Below are positions 53,178-53,386 of a stretch of DNA of 53,386 nt, piece by piece (the stretch's first letter is position 1; each line of letters opens with the position of its first letter). A model generated the notes under the pieces. That model ran no database searches. It saw nothing but the letters and a program-made list of their open reading frames with translations, and was not told the DNA's origin. The position numbers and the translations under genes were made by a program. Location of the stretch: positions 1 through 53,386 of the forward strand of contig NZ_CBRF02000032.1 in assembly GCF_000470315.2 (NCBI RefSeq). Direction: 5' to 3'. This DNA is from Psychromonas sp. SP041. Its GTDB lineage: Bacteria > Pseudomonadota > Gammaproteobacteria > Enterobacterales > Psychromonadaceae.

Positions 53178-53269
53178 CCTCAACGCCTTGCTAAGCGGAT
53201 AAAAATGGTTGGCTATAATCGCGAAGCGGTGGCCAACTGTTTTTATTCCGTTTAAGCAACTTGTTGAAC
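53178..53269 (+). other. attC-like (integron cassette recombination) site
   Basis: A 92-bp imperfect palindrome. The right end GTTGAAC (53263-53269) fits the GTTRRRY core, and the left end CCTCAAC is nearly its inverted complement. The long arms (TTGCTAAGCGGATAAAAATG with CATTTTTATTCCGTTTAAGC, imperfectly) leave extrahelical bases, as in real attC sites. No integrase gene is in the window. Confidence 0.6.
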
Positions 53270-53362
53270 GAAGCCGCTGTGCGGCAGAAAAACAAAAGAC
53301 CAATAACGTTCATACTTATTATCCACATCACGTCCTCGTGATGAATAATAGGAGTATAAGCG

Positions 53363-53386
53363 ATGAACACTTCAGAACAACAACAC
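53363..53386 (+). CDS. Start of a gene cut by the window edge
   Basis: Eight codons (MNTSEQQH) begin at ATG 53363, with AGGAG 10 bases upstream. A perfect 7-bp dyad CATCACG-TCCT-CGTGATG lies at 53326-53343 in its leader. The product is not identifiable from this fragment. Confidence 0.55.

Larger units (their letters stand above)
52973..53362. other. Intergenic region with repeat, terminator and attC-like site
   Basis: It contains the right hairpin repeat (52991-53062), a bidirectional terminator (53138-53161), the 18-bp motif (53164-53181), a 92-bp attC-like palindrome (53178-53269), a small hairpin GCCGC/GCGGC (53273-53285) and a 7-bp dyad (53326-53343) before the final gene. Confidence 0.7.

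Overview
The window looks like a chromosomal stretch of an AT-rich marine gammaproteobacterium, probably Psychromonas-like or a relative in the Alteromonadales/Vibrionales. That assignment is an inference from the proteins (PepN, Pat/YfiQ, NorM-type MATE, DUF3157, FepBDGC/Fes), the base composition and the many small palindromic repeats; I could run no database comparison. No rRNA, tRNA or CRISPR array was recognised.

Layout. 1-392: two degenerate ATACC-type repeats, then the pepN terminator. 393-7505: pepN, the Pat protein acetyltransferase and, divergently, a MATE pump. 7670-10684: a membrane HExxH protein, then a LysR regulator divergent from a CurA-like reductase with a LysR-type palindrome between them. 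10962-13605: TetR regulator, MFS transporter, type II haloacid dehalogenase. 14202-17003: a long divergent AcnB-type aconitase with a Fur-box-like site upstream. 17516-21316: MsrA, an ABM monooxygenase, and a DUF1127-LysE pair divergent from a MocR regulator. 21649-26301: PhyH dioxygenase, a large Ig-like lipoprotein, a decayed partial copy of the PhyH gene and a 284-bp tandem palindromic repeat. 26302-31744: an ICMT-like methyltransferase, an FMN reductase, a YidA-like phosphatase and a RecQ-type helicase, separated by repeats. 32313-34185: MarR regulator divergent from a Bcr/CflA transporter, with two matching operators lying on the -35 and -10 boxes. 34321-38490: DUF1232, CsaA, BLUF photoreceptor, VOC and two GNAT genes. 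38937-47548: a complete catecholate siderophore uptake and hydrolysis locus (fepBDGC, fes, AraC regulator, TonB receptor) with Fur-box-like sites and no siderophore biosynthesis. 48012-51040: small accessory genes, including a frameshifted membrane protein and a half-size PACE transporter.

The right end (about 51.0-53.4 kb) looks mobile. It holds an IS110-family remnant with two in-frame stops, a small membrane protein bounded by inverted repeats, and a two-gene unit encoding a papain/transglutaminase-like protein (Cys-His-Asp motifs) overlapped by a small membrane protein. The two-gene unit lies between two hairpin repeats exactly 1000 bp apart. Next come a bidirectional terminator and a 92-bp palindrome with the layout of an integron attC site. 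The two-gene unit, possibly an effector and its immunity protein, is the best candidate for an undescribed system.

Several transcription units carry readable regulatory sites: MarR, LysR, MocR and Fur. Many intergenic regions are filled with three families of miniature inverted-repeat elements, which explain most of the non-coding space.
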